A stretch of 64,000 bases of DNA, taken from NCBI GenBank assembly GCA_007258455.2, contig VDFB02321248.1, forward strand, positions 1-64,000, given 5' to 3'. Numbering within the stretch: the stretch's first letter is position 1; the number at the start of each line of letters is the position of its first letter. Below, piece by piece: positions 25,090-36,839 of this stretch. The translations under genes and the position numbers were made by a program. The DNA comes from Sequoia sempervirens (lineage: Eukaryota > Streptophyta > Pinopsida > Cupressales > Cupressaceae). The notes below the pieces were generated by a model. The model was not told where the DNA came from. It did not search any database and saw nothing but the letters and a program-made list of their open reading frames with translations.

Positions 25090-25880
25090 TGTAGTGCACT
25101 TAAGAACACACCTTGTCCATGTTTTGATGTTTATCTATGACAACTACTTTTTGTAGTGATTAAAAAACCTCCCACATAATTTATCAACAATACATGGTCC
25201 ATAATTCCATTCCCAAGATAAAGTAATCTATTTCTAAACTTACTTGAATATCCTTAAACACTTTTCCCATGCTCTTTATTCAAATTATGTCATCACATCA
25301 CTCTATATTCTTCAATGAAATTGCTAAAACAAATTCCTAAATAGTGCTTGAGTTCATCCTCCATGGACACTAGTTGTAACTTTTGAACCTACAAGGAGTG
25401 TGCATAACTTTCATACCATGGAAGAGCATTTCCATCAATTTGTATCTTATAAAAGATATTTGCTAGTGGTGAAAACTCATGGAGATCAAATTATAACATA
25501 ATTTGTGACACCCATTGGTCTAATTTATTAGCCCTAATTTATCCATCACAGGTTTATATATCCTCTACCTTGAATAATCATCCCTTAGAGGTCTCACCTT
25601 GCTTCATTTCTTTTTATTACGATTATCCTTATTGGTGCTCTTGTGATGGATCTATTCTTTGTATTAATACCAACATCATGCTTTCTAACTTGTCAAGTTT
25701 TTCTTCCACAACATATATCTTACCTAAATCTTCTTATAGCTTATGCAACTTGGATTCTCCATCACATTCTCTTGATAATCTATTTTTTCTTAACCACTCT
25801 ATTGATTCAATTTTGGGCTCAAATGTTACTAAGTTTCTTCTTCCACTTAATCTAGTAGATGGCATAAACTTGTAATCCCT
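25090..25880 (-). pseudogene. Decayed LTR-retrotransposon gag, copy A
   Basis: Minus-strand frames give a gag-like start MPSTRLSGRRNLVTFEPKIE at about 25,870. Further on come DGNALPWYESYAHSL near 25,420, MEDELKHYLG, and KFRNRLLYLG with MDHVLLINYVGGFL near 25,180. These resemble the KLDG.A..WW..Y and YYNKFRNRVLYLG-type motifs of plant retrotransposon gag. Frameshifts and stops occur throughout. A TGGTACTAAAG just upstream (about 25,905-25,920, minus strand) could be a degraded initiator-Met primer-binding site, with an LTR beginning near 25,924. I could not find the other LTR. The same relic is at 48.1-48.9 kb. Confidence 0.5.
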
Positions 25881-25923
25881 GCAAAAAATAAACACACAAA
25901 TGATATAATTACTTTAGTACCAC

Positions 25924-28300
25924 TTGATCTATAAATAATAAGGTTACACATCTCATTTCTATTCTAGCAAATAAATAATTTATGTAAAGAACTCCAAAAA
26001 ACACCTTAAATTATATTATTAACCACCTATACATGGATTCCACACATACAATGACAAGTGGAAATGAAGAACATACACATATACAAAAATAATAATAGAA
26101 ACACACACAATTTGAATTTATATAGTTTTCCCTAGAGAAAATCCAATATAGGGTGAAAAATACTAGCTCTAAAGTGAAATTACCTTTACTATAATGACAA
26201 AATGATTGGTATATATGTTTATAGTGCTAATAAAAATTCATGAGCTTATATGGTGAATTTATAGCTCTAATATAGAAAAAAACTACTATCATTGTGAATA
26301 GATAATCACTCCACACTTACAATAGTCTAAGAATGGTCTACTATACGAAAATCTATACACAATTGTCTACTAGAAGCTTTACAATTTCTTATATGTGTTT
26401 CATATATGTTATTTCCACATGTTGAGAAGATCTCCATGTTTTTCTTGATAGACACTTGCATTTGCTGGTTAAGAGTGCATATTGAGGTTCTTTATTGAGT
26501 TATTCACATACTTTGTATGTTTGCTAAGAGCAAAGTGGACTATTCTTCCTATTTATGTATCATAATAGTAGGCTATAGATCACAATAAGAAAGAAGAAAT
26601 AAACCCTAAGAAAATTTGAAAATAAGATATAACTCAAAAAAATTAGATCTAAACATATCTAATTTAGAAGGTAAATCTATAGAGGGTGTAGAATACATCA
26701 AATTCATCAAAAATTTAAGGGTTTTAGTTCCTCACAATAAATAATATAGGTTCATATGAAGCACTCAAACGTAAATAAATATAAAATCATTTTCATATAT
26801 AAAGAAATGCGAAATTTAGTCAGATTTTGATCATGTTGAAGTGTTATAATAGATATCAAAAAATGATTTCCCGATGCTCTATTTTTTATGGGACTTAGAC
26901 AAAGATTTGAGATTTTGACATTTGGTTGTATGTTGCTCTAGATCACCTACACAAATGTGAACTTGATCTCTTGCCCATGGATTCAAGTCTATGATGTGTG
27001 GATATAATATGATAAAATTCTCACTATTGAATCCTGGTTGCCTAGATTGTTGATGTCTAAATATTTATAAGGACTAATAGTGCTTACAAACACTAGTTTT
27101 TTTTTTGAATCTCAAGGTTTATGTTCTCCTAGGTTAGACTCCTAGATAGAACAACTTTATGGTTATAAGTGAAATTTGAAAACAAGCAAGTATGCAACAA
27201 ACCTAGGATGATGTCACAAGTAGACGCATGCAAAATACATTCTCCTTTAAGTTCTTAAATATAGATGTCCTTCTCACATTGCAAGGAGATTTCCCATATG
27301 ATTTCAAATGCATAAATGCATGTTGTTAAATACAACTACACTCACAAATCAACATAACATGCACAAGGGAAATAATTGGCAAAGTAGGAGTTTACATTTT
27401 GAATTTTAAAAGTTCTTAGGTTAAATCTATGATTGTAAAAGTTACTTGGATCAAGTTTGCACTCATATATTTGATCTACGGTAGGGAATCATAATTTTTT
27501 GAATCAATAATAAAACTCTAGAAATTAATGATGATAAGGATCAAAATATAAGTCAAGTTTATACTAGACATGCCACTTGTAAATTAATATTATATTTACA
27601 AAAAAATAATCAAAAGAAACCTACAATATTAAAAAAGACATAAATATACAATTTTCACCAAAACTCTTAAAAACCCTATTAATCATTTTTCTTAAATTTA
27701 TAGTCAATAAACCTTAATTATGAACTTCTAGTATTTTAATTAATTAAAAATATATATAATCACCTCTTCTATTTTTAAAAGCTATTTATGATAAGAATCC
27801 AATTTAAAATAATAATAACAAAAATTTCTAAAGTGAGACCCCATTCCTACCTGTTCTCCATGCTTACGTATGCAAATTGATTTAGCCGAATCTTTTAAAA
27901 GAACGTGTTTACATTGATTAAATTAAATATGACGTACTTTCTTTGAAGATTTTTTGTGGAGGTGCACGCAACGCGGAAAGAACTTAGGTAAATGGTCATT
28001 CATGTGTCGGAAAGGAAGAAAATGAAAGGTGTTTTTATAGTTTATGATGTCATAAGGCAAAATAAAGGTCTTTTTATTATATATAATGTGAGAAAAAAAA
28101 TTAGGGTTTTTTTTTTTAAATAGTTTATGATGTGTGAAAGAAAAAAAAAGGTTTTTATATAGTTTATGATGTCAAGTGTTACAAGGCGAAAGAAAAAGAA
28201 AAGTCTTTTTATAGTTTATGATGTGTAAAAATTGTTTAACAGCTTTTTTTATAAATGTTTTATATGACACTTTGTATCTATCAATAAGTGTAGTCTTTTT
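25924..28300. other. AT-rich DNA, possibly an old LTR, no gene
   Basis: If the gag relic's primer-binding site is at 25,905-25,920, this stretch would start with its LTR. No TSD or paired LTR was found. No coding region is supported. The same sequence recurs in copy B (48.9-51.3 kb). Confidence 0.35.
28020..28225 (+). repeat. Four spaced repeats of a TTTATAGTTTATGATGT motif
   Basis: The word TATAGTTTATGATGT, or a one-base variant, occurs near 28,035, 28,117, 28,155 and 28,208 with spacers of 35-85 bp rich in GAAAGAAAAA. The same four-fold pattern is kept in copy B at 51,020-51,220. Confidence 0.65.
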
Positions 28301-28330
28301 CATGCTGAATCACAAAGTGTGATCTAAAAC
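28290..28330. repeat. Single terminus of the GATCACACT hairpin family
   Basis: CTGAATCACAAAGTGTGATC resembles the terminal motif of the hairpins at 3147-3381 and 6632-6727. It is a small palindrome here, without a second long arm. The copy B counterpart is near 51,297-51,317. Confidence 0.4.
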
Positions 28331-31300
28331 ATTGATGCAAAACTACATAAGCACATCAATAAAATATGATTTAATGATCAATTATATGTCTAACTATTTC
28401 CTATCTATTTTATGACACCTCAACAAAAATATATTGATGCGACATATTAATAATATGAACTTAAAAATTTAAATTTAAAAATACATTTATCAAATAATTT
28501 ACTACAAAATTTTGAAAATCATTCAAAAACTTAAAATTCAAATTCTTAAGTCTTCCCCCTATATCTATTGACTTTAATAATTAATTATGTTTGTTACATT
28601 CTACCAAATTAAGTCATTTCAATTATTTACACCCAACTACCTAACATGTGAATATGTACTTGTGACAATTCAACAAACTTTGTCATACCAATTATTGATT
28701 ACATATTGTAGATTTGAATTTGAATTGATTTACTTCATAAATCTGATTCAACATTACAATAACATGGTTTTAACTAAATGTTGGATGAGATACTTGCAAT
28801 GCTATAATATATAAGTGTTATTATTTGAAGGTTTGATTTTTATAATGTGGGATTTAAATTTACATAAATATAATTATTTTATATAAAATATTTAACGTAA
28901 ATTAAAGAGAATGTATAATAATAAAAAGGTGTATTTAGATATTAGAGTTGAGATAATAATAGTATTAATTTTTTAAAATGATAAAAGAGGGATTAAAGAT
29001 TTAGTTTTGGAAGCGGTAATATAGTATTTTGCTAAAGATTGTGTTCAATGATTTTGATTAGTGTTTTGTGATTAGATTTGGGATTGGTGTGTTCTAACAA
29101 ATTGGCTCTAGTTTAATTCCACACCTACATAAATGATCTCAACAAGGGCATAAATGATCTTTATGCCTATGGTTTCAACCTTTGTGTGAGGAATACAACT
29201 CTATCTACGTAAATGACATGTACACTTATGATAAATGGAACTTAATTTCCTTAGTATTTAAACCTACAATGAATAACTAGTAGTGTTGATGGACATTTTT
29301 TAGAGCTTTATTTGCAAGGATCTTCTAGTTGATCAAATCTCAATTCAATGGGTTTAATAAAGAATTATATTATGTAAGCTGGTGTTGTAGTGTTATGTTA
29401 TGATGCTCTCTAAGTGGTGATGCTAGTAGGAAAATAAGAGCAACTAGATGGATAAAATGAGATTAGGGTTTGTCCTTTCATTCAACACCCTAAAACCCAA
29501 GTTTGATTGTTTTTTTCTTAATTTGGTAGGTAATAACTAGTAGGAAAGGATTTGGCATGGTCTTATAGAGGAGAGAATTTTCTACCCTCAAGATGATGAG
29601 ATCTCAAGGAGCAAACCATATCTCCACTACCTCAGTTGACACAACTCAATTGAACCAGAAATGGAGGAGTGTGAATTTTAACAAAGTACATAAATTATCT
29701 AGACCTTTCAGACATTAGAAACTAAAAGTGTAGGGTACAAAGGTATTCTGGAAAACCCAACAAGCTCTTTGTCCAAGACAACAATGCGACTGTCGGATGA
29801 TTGTGCACCGTGCTAGTGTCTCATATGGATAGAAAATAGAGTTGTCACTAGAAAGACATAGAATACCATGCACAGGTTTCTACACGTGAAAGTGAGTGCA
29901 GAATATGAATGTACAAAATTAAAGGTACAAAAATAAATATGCTAAATAGAAATGAAAAAAAATGACAAGGAGAGGTTTTAGATGTCATAGAGAACGTTAA
30001 AGGCATTCAAGCTTGCTTCAAAATGTTCTTCCACCTACACCTACACACATAAGACCAAAGAGAAATGTTTGGGTAGTTGTTTAGGAGTTTGCTTTAGTCA
30101 AAGCCCCTTATTGGTGATTCCACCTCCACGAACAACCTTAGACAAGATAATAATAATATTAGACATGAAAAGATAAGAAAACCATATGATAATCAAATAC
30201 ATAGATTAAATGCTCAAGAATGGTTCTTGAAGATTCACCCCATTCAAGCACCAAAAGTGAGGCTTGTTGATGCAACAAAGGAGCAACAAGAACCTCCAAG
30301 ATGACAATGGTTTTCTTGCAAGATGAACTCGTGTTGCAATAATGGAGTTTCCTATGAAATTCGTGGGAAAGCTCTTTGCAAGACGTGTGTGTAGATAGAT
30401 GGAGAAAACTATGAAGTGTTGTGAAATGGAGAACAAATATTTGTGTGTGTGTCCAAGAGAGACATAGTGCAAGAATGAAGAATGGATGCAACAAGAATGA
30501 AGATTGAATTCCACTCTTTTCAAAAGAGACCTAGAAATTTTGGTTCAAACAACCATCCTGAGTGATTCTTGATGTGGTTTTAGGATGGATGAGGAAATAC
30601 ACTGCCAAAACACAATAGGTGTAACATCTCAATGGCCACCTTAGTCATAGATTTTCTTAAGACACTAGCATGGCTCGTGAACGTCTTCATGGTGTGCATT
30701 GGTCAGTGGGAAAATCAGACTTAACAGTCAAGGAATAGGGCATGTCAGATGGTGAGAAATGGTTTTTATTTGAGGTAGAGCATACTTATCTTATTTTATC
30801 TAAAGAGGAAGGTGTGTGTAGTGTGAAATTGCATAGGATGCAATTTATGATATTGCAGGTCCCAAAATTAAATTTGAATTTAAAATTTTGTAGGTCAATT
30901 CTACAATATGAAACTAAAAACTAAACCAACTCCACTTCTAGACCTATGGATTTGACCTGAGTAGAAGAATTGGATAAATATTGAGTCTAGAATCTTGGAA
31001 TGTGTGAAGTTAGGTTTAGGTTAGTTTGGTTAATTTCCAATAATTGCACATAAATATGTCATGTGTACACTTCATTACATGTTTAGGAAAAATAGATCAA
31101 GATGAGTCTAAAATAGGGGGAAAGTTTCAAGTGTGCACTTTCCATTCTTACATTTCCCTCCACTTTGACCAACATGTCAAATACTATGAAGATAAATGTT
31201 AAATTAAGCAAGTAGTAAATTTCCTAAGAAAGATATAGATATGGATTACTATTCCCACACTCCTTGTAATGAGTGTTCCATGTTACATCCTGCAAACTCA

Positions 31301-31490
31301 ATTTTTTATGAGCAATATCTAATAAAAAAATGAACTAGTCATTGAGACAATTGCTTAATGATGCCAATAAACAAAAGGTAAATGCAAAAAGATTCTAACA
31401 GGGGTTGAGAAGGAGATAATGAGAAGATATTGATATTTATTTAAAATGGTGAAAGACTATAAAAAATAACTTATATTCATTGGGAATAAT
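28331..31490. other. AT-rich DNA between the motif array and LINE-2
   Basis: No gene is recognised. On the plus strand at about 30,090-30,300 there is a frame reading NAQEWFLKIHPIQAPKVRLV in both copies. It is broken by a TAG in copy A where copy B has CAG (about 53,121), and ends at a TGA in both. I cannot assign it to a family. The rest shows nothing recognisable. Confidence 0.4.
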
Positions 31491-31671
31491 GTTTTGATTA
31501 TATGGGAAAAATAGGTTTTGAAGGGACCTAAAACCCTTTACATCACACTACATAAAAATGTTTCCATGAAAGAGAATACACAATAAAGCATAAGTAGTAG
31601 CCAACAACCAAAAAACATCAACCAAACAGCAGGAAAGCATAAACAGAGAAAAAAACACATAGACACATAAA

Positions 31672-33561
31672 TCAATTAATATTCTTTAGTGTATTGGCCA
31701 CCTCAATCTCCTGATTATAGTGCAGATTAACCATATCTATCAACTCTTGTTTTTCTTCTTCAAATGTCTTCCTTAGGCTCCCCCTCATTCTAGTGCTTGG
31801 GCCTTTAGCCTCCTCTTTGGAATTCTTCTCCCCCTTCCCTTTGGGATTTTGATCCTTCTCAAGCATGTCTACAAAGTACATTTGATCCTCACGAAACTGA
31901 CTAATTTTTCCAAAGAGAACCTTGAGAGAGTTCGCACTATTCTTGAAAAACCTATGAAAAATTGGGCTTTCACCTTGGTGTCCTCATTCGTTTCCTTGAT
32001 CTTTTCCTCCATTACACCAAGGTGGCTTTCACATTGGGCTTTGAAATAAGAAAATGAACATTCCAAATCCACCAACCTCTCAATGATTAGGTCAGATGAA
32101 TACCCCTTCAGTTGGTTACACATGTTCTCCTTCAAGCCCCTAATTTTAATGTTAACCTTGTTGAATTCCTACAACACCCATTTAGCAAGTTTAAAGGTGC
32201 AAGTGGCACTAGACCTAGCGATGTCCAACAACTCATACATGGTAGTTTTATCATCATCAAGATAAGAAAAATCCTCAAACATAGGATTAATATTTAAAGG
32301 CTTTAGTTTTCCAAGGTTCGGGTTCTCACCCACATCCTCCCACACATCCCTTTCACCCAAAGCATTCTAACTGCCCAAATCCCCATCAATTTCCACATGT
32401 AGAGGAGTCTTCCAAGCAGGGGAATCCTCAACATCAACAACATTATCAGCAATGACCTTTACCTATTATGGAACCACATTCTTACCCTTCCCACCACCTT
32501 TAGATCTTGACCTGTGTAATTTAGCAATTCTTTTGGAGGCACTCCAAGGAAGCCCTTCCTCCACATTGTCCCACAAATGAATGGGCTACTCCTCCTCATC
32601 CTTTCCAAAATCAACAAAACCCTAGCCATGAAGTTCAACTTTCTTCTTGGTCAGGCGATGGTGAGACCCACTCAAACTTTGCTTAGTATCGTCCCCACCA
32701 GATAAGGACCCATGAGAATTCGTCCTCTGCATAACAAGCTTCTTGGCAGGTCCCTTCTTCAAATTCCCCTTTTTCCTTTTCCTATAAGGGGAATCCATGG
32801 GGGAAGAGGATAGCCTCATAGTATTATCCTCCTCCACCTTCCACTCTTCATCACCATCAACACTCATCTCTAAACCAAAAGAAAAAGAATCTTCACTAGT
32901 GGTCTTGTCTTTACCTATAACTGACTTAGTCGGGGTATGAGCTCTAACATACTCCATGATGAGAAAAATGAGCCCTTCATGAAAAATAGGGGACATACGA
33001 TTCTTGAGGTGGGAATAAACTGAAACCTCTAGAGAGTAAAGAAGAAAAAATGGAAAGGAAACATGCAAATGATGTCTGAAGTGGTTTAGCAGAGTAAAAT
33101 CATGCCCTAGAATAACAATAAACCAACCATCAAGAGTAACATACCACATTATAACTTCTCCCACATCAACCTAGATTCGCTTAAAGGGAACACCATTCAT
33201 AACCCCACAAGGGAAGCTTCACCAGTTTATCTTTCTCCTTGCCCTTAAAAAATTCGTCCATAGCATATTCATTACTCTTCCTCTCTTTATAGAATTCACG
33301 CCCATCCATCAATAATCTAGTAATGAATGCAATAGATTCTTCGTTTATGATAAAATCCATACCATTCACTTTCAAACACCTGTTATTCCAGCAATGAACA
33401 AAATTCACAAAGGCTTTAAGGTTATGAACATGAAGCCTTTCTAAATAGGGCGTGACATGCCCATGTCTCAGAATCCGCCAAATTATGTGCTTGTTCTTCC
33501 ATTTATCATAGGAGAGGGGCTCAATCATAATCCTGTCTCCATCCATTTCAATTTCCAACAT
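31672..33561 (-). pseudogene. LINE-2 third ORF (ORF3), downstream of RNase H, copy A
   Basis: This is about 630 codons on the minus strand, with a frameshift near 33,170 and several stops. An N-terminal globular part holds MDGDRIMIEPLSYDKWKN, HVTPYLERLHVHNLKAFVNF, NGMDFIINEESIAFITRLL, MWYVTLDGWF, FTLLNHFRH and VSFPFFLLYSLEV. I recall similar spaced motifs in plant TE-associated proteins but cannot name a verified family. A basic, nuclear-signal-like YRKRKKGNLKKGPAKK follows near 32,780. The last third is Glu/Lys-rich and likely coiled coil, ending VANTLKNIN. The start at 33,561 is the first in-frame ATG upstream of the conserved part; 33,546 is an alternative. The ORF lies about 145 bp after the RNase H stop, without an intervening A-run. 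Function is unknown. Confidence 0.7.
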
Positions 33562-33706
33562 TAACAAATACCAAAGCCAAACCACACTTGCAAGAAAATA
33601 ATTGAGCATAAGAATGGGAAAAACATAACCCATAAAATGTGTGATAACCAATGGGGAGATAATTACTCGATCACCCCAAATTACAATCCAAAAGCTAGCT
33701 ATAACC

Positions 33707-34310
33707 TCACAATAAATTCTTATCCCTCTCCAGAAGGGAAGAGTATTCCTCCCATGCCTTGAAATTATTAAGACTGATAGCCTTGTTAGCAAAAAAATTA
33801 GCAAGGGAATTACCTTCCCTATAGGTATGAGTGATGCAAGTCTTGTCAAAAGATCTCAACATCATGATAGAATAAAAAATAAGTTGCTTGATCATCTAGC
33901 TCAAAATCTAATTTCCAAGAAAGCAATTGAAAAAATTAAGGGAGTCACCCTCAACCCATAATATAGAAACACCCCTATCCATCATAGTTTTGATGCTAAT
34001 ATAAGTAGCTTTGGCCTCAACATGGTGATTATTCTGGTTTCCCAATGGGAGTGCCACCGCACCTAAGAACCTACCATCTTCATTCCTCAACATCCCCCAT
34101 AGCCTATAGGCCTAGGATTTCCCTTGGACTCCCTATCAAAATTAACTTTGACCCACCCTGGGGATGGGCACTTCCACTTGGTATTTTCTCTAGCATTGTT
34201 ACTATATTTAACTAATCCAGAAAAAAGAGTGATGAGCTTAAAATTAGTAACAATCAAAAGATCATAGCCAACCAGAGAGGAGGACTGAGTGCCCCTAGGA
34301 GAGTCCAAAA
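33707..34310 (-). pseudogene. LINE-2 RNase H domain, copy A
   Basis: On the minus strand the domain starts with CPSPGWVKVNFDRESKGNP near 34,190, continues with HHVEAKATYISIK and SILWVEGDS (34,050-33,950), and ends with THTYREGNSLANFFANKA near 33,830-33,780 before a stop at 33,707. The order and spacing match plant LINE RNase H. Two frame changes split it into three open pieces. In the final motif the usual Asp after LA is Asn (SLANFF), so catalysis is doubtful. Confidence 0.82.
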
Positions 34311-34319
34311 ATTGAAGAG

Positions 34320-35240
34320 AAAAGTTCTCAGCAATGGCCCTCCTAATTTTGAGAAAGAAAATATCCTCTTTTAATTTAGTGTTCCGAAAAATTTGTTATT
34401 TCTTTCTTTCCATAAGCCCCAAGCAATGTGAGGGGTCATAAGGTTTTCAAGCATTCGAAGAGAGGGATTAGATGAAGGAAAATTCCATTGATTAGCAAAA
34501 CTATTAAAGAATCAGGAAATACCCAATCAAGGTTCCAAAGTGAAAGGAACTTTCTCCAAATAAGGGAGGAAAAATTACACCTGAGAAGGAGATGAGAAGC
34601 ACTTTATGTATCACACTCACAAAGCACACATCTATTAGGAATAGAAAATACACTTCTACAAAGGTTATCTAGAGTCAGAATCCTACTTTGCATCAAAATC
34701 CAGTAAAATGTATTCACCTTAGGGATAAGCAGCTTGTTCCAAAGCTTCCCCAAAAAGGGTAGGGGTCAGGCTTTACCAAAGAATTGATAAAATTTAAAGA
34801 AATAGAAAAGAAACCATTGGCCCGAGGGGTCCAAATTACACGATTAGATTTCAAGAATTGAGGAACATGAATATGAGCAAGGAAATTTTGAAGAATAGTC
34901 AATGAAGGGTCCCAACTCTGTAGATCCTTCCAAGAACCATTATGAATATAATCTGCCACCATATTACCAAAAATACACTTACAAAAGACAACCAAAGCAG
35001 GGTTCCAAGGTAGATTCATGACCACCATCACACCACACATCCTCCCAAAACAAAATCTTGGTACCATCACCCAACAACCACTTAACGCCCTTCAAAATGA
35101 GATCCTTGTAGGGAACAATATTCTTCTAGAAGTAGGAGCCCATAGGAATGGAGTCAAATTGAAGAAAGTCCCAAACTCTCCCCACCCTAGAAAGATATTT
35201 TTTCCTAACCAAAGAAGACCAACCTACATCACCATTGGGA
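34320..35240 (-). pseudogene. LINE-2 connector and zinc-finger region
   Basis: The open piece 34,714-35,070 contains GSWKDLQSWDPSLTILQNFL and IWTPRANGFFSISLNFINSL, resembling the W.P...G.FSVKS pattern before the zf-RVT motif of plant LINEs. The following part down to 34,320 includes cysteine-bearing fragments broken by stops. It links RT with RNase H. Confidence 0.7.
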
Positions 35241-35245
35241 AGCCT

Positions 35246-36290
35246 CTAGATGTTCTTCGAGAGGGCCTTGTTAAAAGTTATGGCGTTTCTCAAACAAATC
35301 GCGCCCCACTTCTTCGGCTTACAAACATGGTCCCATGCAATAAGAGGAATTTTAGATTTGTCTTCCACCCTCGACCACAAAAAATGTCTCATTATTTGCT
35401 CCATCTTCTCCTCAAATTTCATTGGAATCCTGAATAAGCTCAAGGCATAGAGAGGGAGATTTTGCAAAGTGGAAGAGATGAGTTGCACCTTACCAACCTG
35501 GCTGAGAAGAGCATCCTTCCACTGACTGGCTTTCTATTGAACTTATCCAAGATACCAAACCAGAAAGAGTTTGGAATCTTGGACACACACAGAGGAAGGC
35601 CCAAGTAGATAGAAGGAAAGACCCCACAATTACAAGATAAAATCATTTCCAATTTAATTTGAAGGTACTCTAAAGTATTGAGGAAGAAAAGTTGACTCTT
35701 AGGGAAGTTAACACATTGACCAAAAGCTTTCTCATAGTCATCAATCACCAACTTGATAGCCTTAATTTCACAAACCCATGATTCCCCATGATGATAGTAT
35801 CATCAACAAAATTTTGATGCATGATAGGTGCACACTAGGGTGAGGGAATCAAGCCCCTCAAAGAACCAAACAAATTTTCCTTCTAAATATTTTGTCTTAA
35901 CACCTCAACCATCAGGATGAAGAGAAGTAGAAAAATGGGATCCCCCTACCTGATACCACATGAACTACGAAAGAAGGGAGAGGGGGAGCCATTGACAAGC
36001 ACAACAAAGGAGGGAGTCGAAATGAGTTGCTCCATAATCTACAAAAAAATTTGACAAAAGTCAAAATGAGCCAGAACCAGCAATAGGAACTTCCAATTTA
36101 CCCAATCATAGGCCTTGAGAAGATCTAGTTTAAGAAATAACCACAAATTCTTGTTAGAAGAAAGACAATGGGCCACTTCATGAATAGTAATAATGGAATC
36201 CAAAATTTGGCGTCCCTGCAAAAAACCACTTTGATGCTTGGATATGAGACCAAGGAGATTTTGAACAATTTCCAATTGGCATAATTTTCA
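35246..36290 (-). pseudogene. LINE-2 reverse transcriptase core
   Basis: Minus-strand motifs are KHQSGFLQGRQILDSI, LWLFLKLDLLKAYDWVNW, then CGIR-GDPIF near 35,955 and the catalytic box NFVDDTIIMG near 35,805. Here, unlike in LINE-1, both aspartates are intact. Distal motifs include the MRHFLWSRVEDKSKI region (35,246-35,488). Stops and frameshifts break the gene into at least three pieces. The fingers upstream of KHQSGF are missing because of the deletion that joins RT to the endonuclease start. Confidence 0.85.
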
Positions 36291-36399
36291 TTTACTTCAA
36301 CCACTACCCTTTTGGGGTTCCATAATGCTAAGAGGCCTCTTGATGCCCCCTATGCTGGTGAGTGAGAAAATTACTTGACCACCCAATGTTTGAAGATAG

Positions 36400-36519
36400 T
36401 TGAACTTGAAGACTCTGATAATTTTGTTTCTTGACAAAAGACTATATCAGCCCCAAAAGCATCCACCTGACACTTCAATTGGACTCTTTTGCTAGGGGCA
36501 TTAATACCCCTAATATTCC
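36400..36519 (-). pseudogene. LINE-2 endonuclease N-terminus, split by the gypsy element
   Basis: Minus-strand translation reads IRGINAPSKRVQLKC and then GADIVFCQETKLSE, the classic start of plant LINE endonucleases. The preceding residues MKILSWN are encoded on the far side of the gypsy insertion, at 45,192-45,212, so the gypsy element entered within the codons for WNIRG. The domain stops after about 40 codons, where the sequence jumps toward RT. Confidence 0.88.
36515..36519. repeat. Left target-site duplication of the gypsy element
   Basis: ATTCC, identical to 45,192-45,196 on the other side of the element. Confidence 0.92.
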
Positions 36520-36839
36520 TGTTGCCCGATTTTCACCTACGGGCTCAATCAGGCAGGGCAATCTGTGTTTCAGGTGTTCATAAGGGCCAAATGGAGACAT
36601 TGTTGTGCACAATTAAATCATACCCCTGATGCATTTCTAAAGGAGCTAAGTTGAAAAGTATGCTTCAGTCAAGTTCGGCATAAAGTTCATCTAAGAAGAA
36701 AGTTGGCAAGACCTTCCAGTTGTCTTGTCGACTAGCAGGAGTTCTTTTCATTTTTAAAATGTCCCGGTCAGATAGAAATTTTAATCGCTATGAGGTTTTG
36801 TATCTCCCTCTGCATGGGAGGTATCTTGTCGACAAGTGT

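Larger units (their letters stand above)
24083..34082 (+). repeat. Segmental duplication, copy A
   Basis: From ATACACTAGATATGCAACC at 24,083 onwards this 10 kb matches 47,064-56,324 plus 63,381-64,000 in the same orientation, offset about 22,980 bp at the left end. By-eye divergence is about 2-4% in the AT-rich part and about 8-9% in the LINE part near 33.2 kb. The left edges diverge sharply just before 24,083 and 47,064. The right edge is unknown because the window ends while the two copies still match. Confidence 0.9.
31491..36519 (-). mobile_element. LINE-2, 3' portion, with an extra downstream ORF (copy A)
   Basis: On the minus strand this holds the very start of the endonuclease (36,400-36,519), an abrupt jump into RT (from about 36,280), the RT core, zinc-finger region, RNase H (34,310-33,707) and then a third ORF (33,561-31,672). 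A 3' tail follows with GTAAAGGGTTTTAGGTCCC and TATAATCAAAAC. Most of the endonuclease and the RT N-terminus are deleted between 36.28 and 36.40 kb. Its 5' part lies beyond the gypsy insertion, from 45,192. The same LINE lies in copy B. Confidence 0.85.

Noticed and set aside
24946..25156. 69-codon hydrophobic frame, nearly identical in both duplicates (also 47,926-48,135)
   Set aside because: The similarity is explained by the duplication. The minus strand of the same DNA continues the gag relic region, so the membrane-like composition is probably an AT-rich shadow.
25570..25875. 101-codon plus-strand frame conserved in copy B (48,481-48,855)
   Set aside because: The opposite strand carries the gag-like MPSTR frame. 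Conservation follows from the recent duplication, so this is the antisense shadow.
30159..30523. Minus-strand frames of 105-112 codons, also at 53,182-53,520
   Set aside because: His/Leu/Ser-rich, with overlapping frames of similar length in both copies. No motif was found. The plus strand frame is more protein-like.
32083..32297. Plus-strand frames opposite LINE-2 ORF3 (also 55,106-55,540)
   Set aside because: They are antisense to ORF3 and differ in length between the copies.
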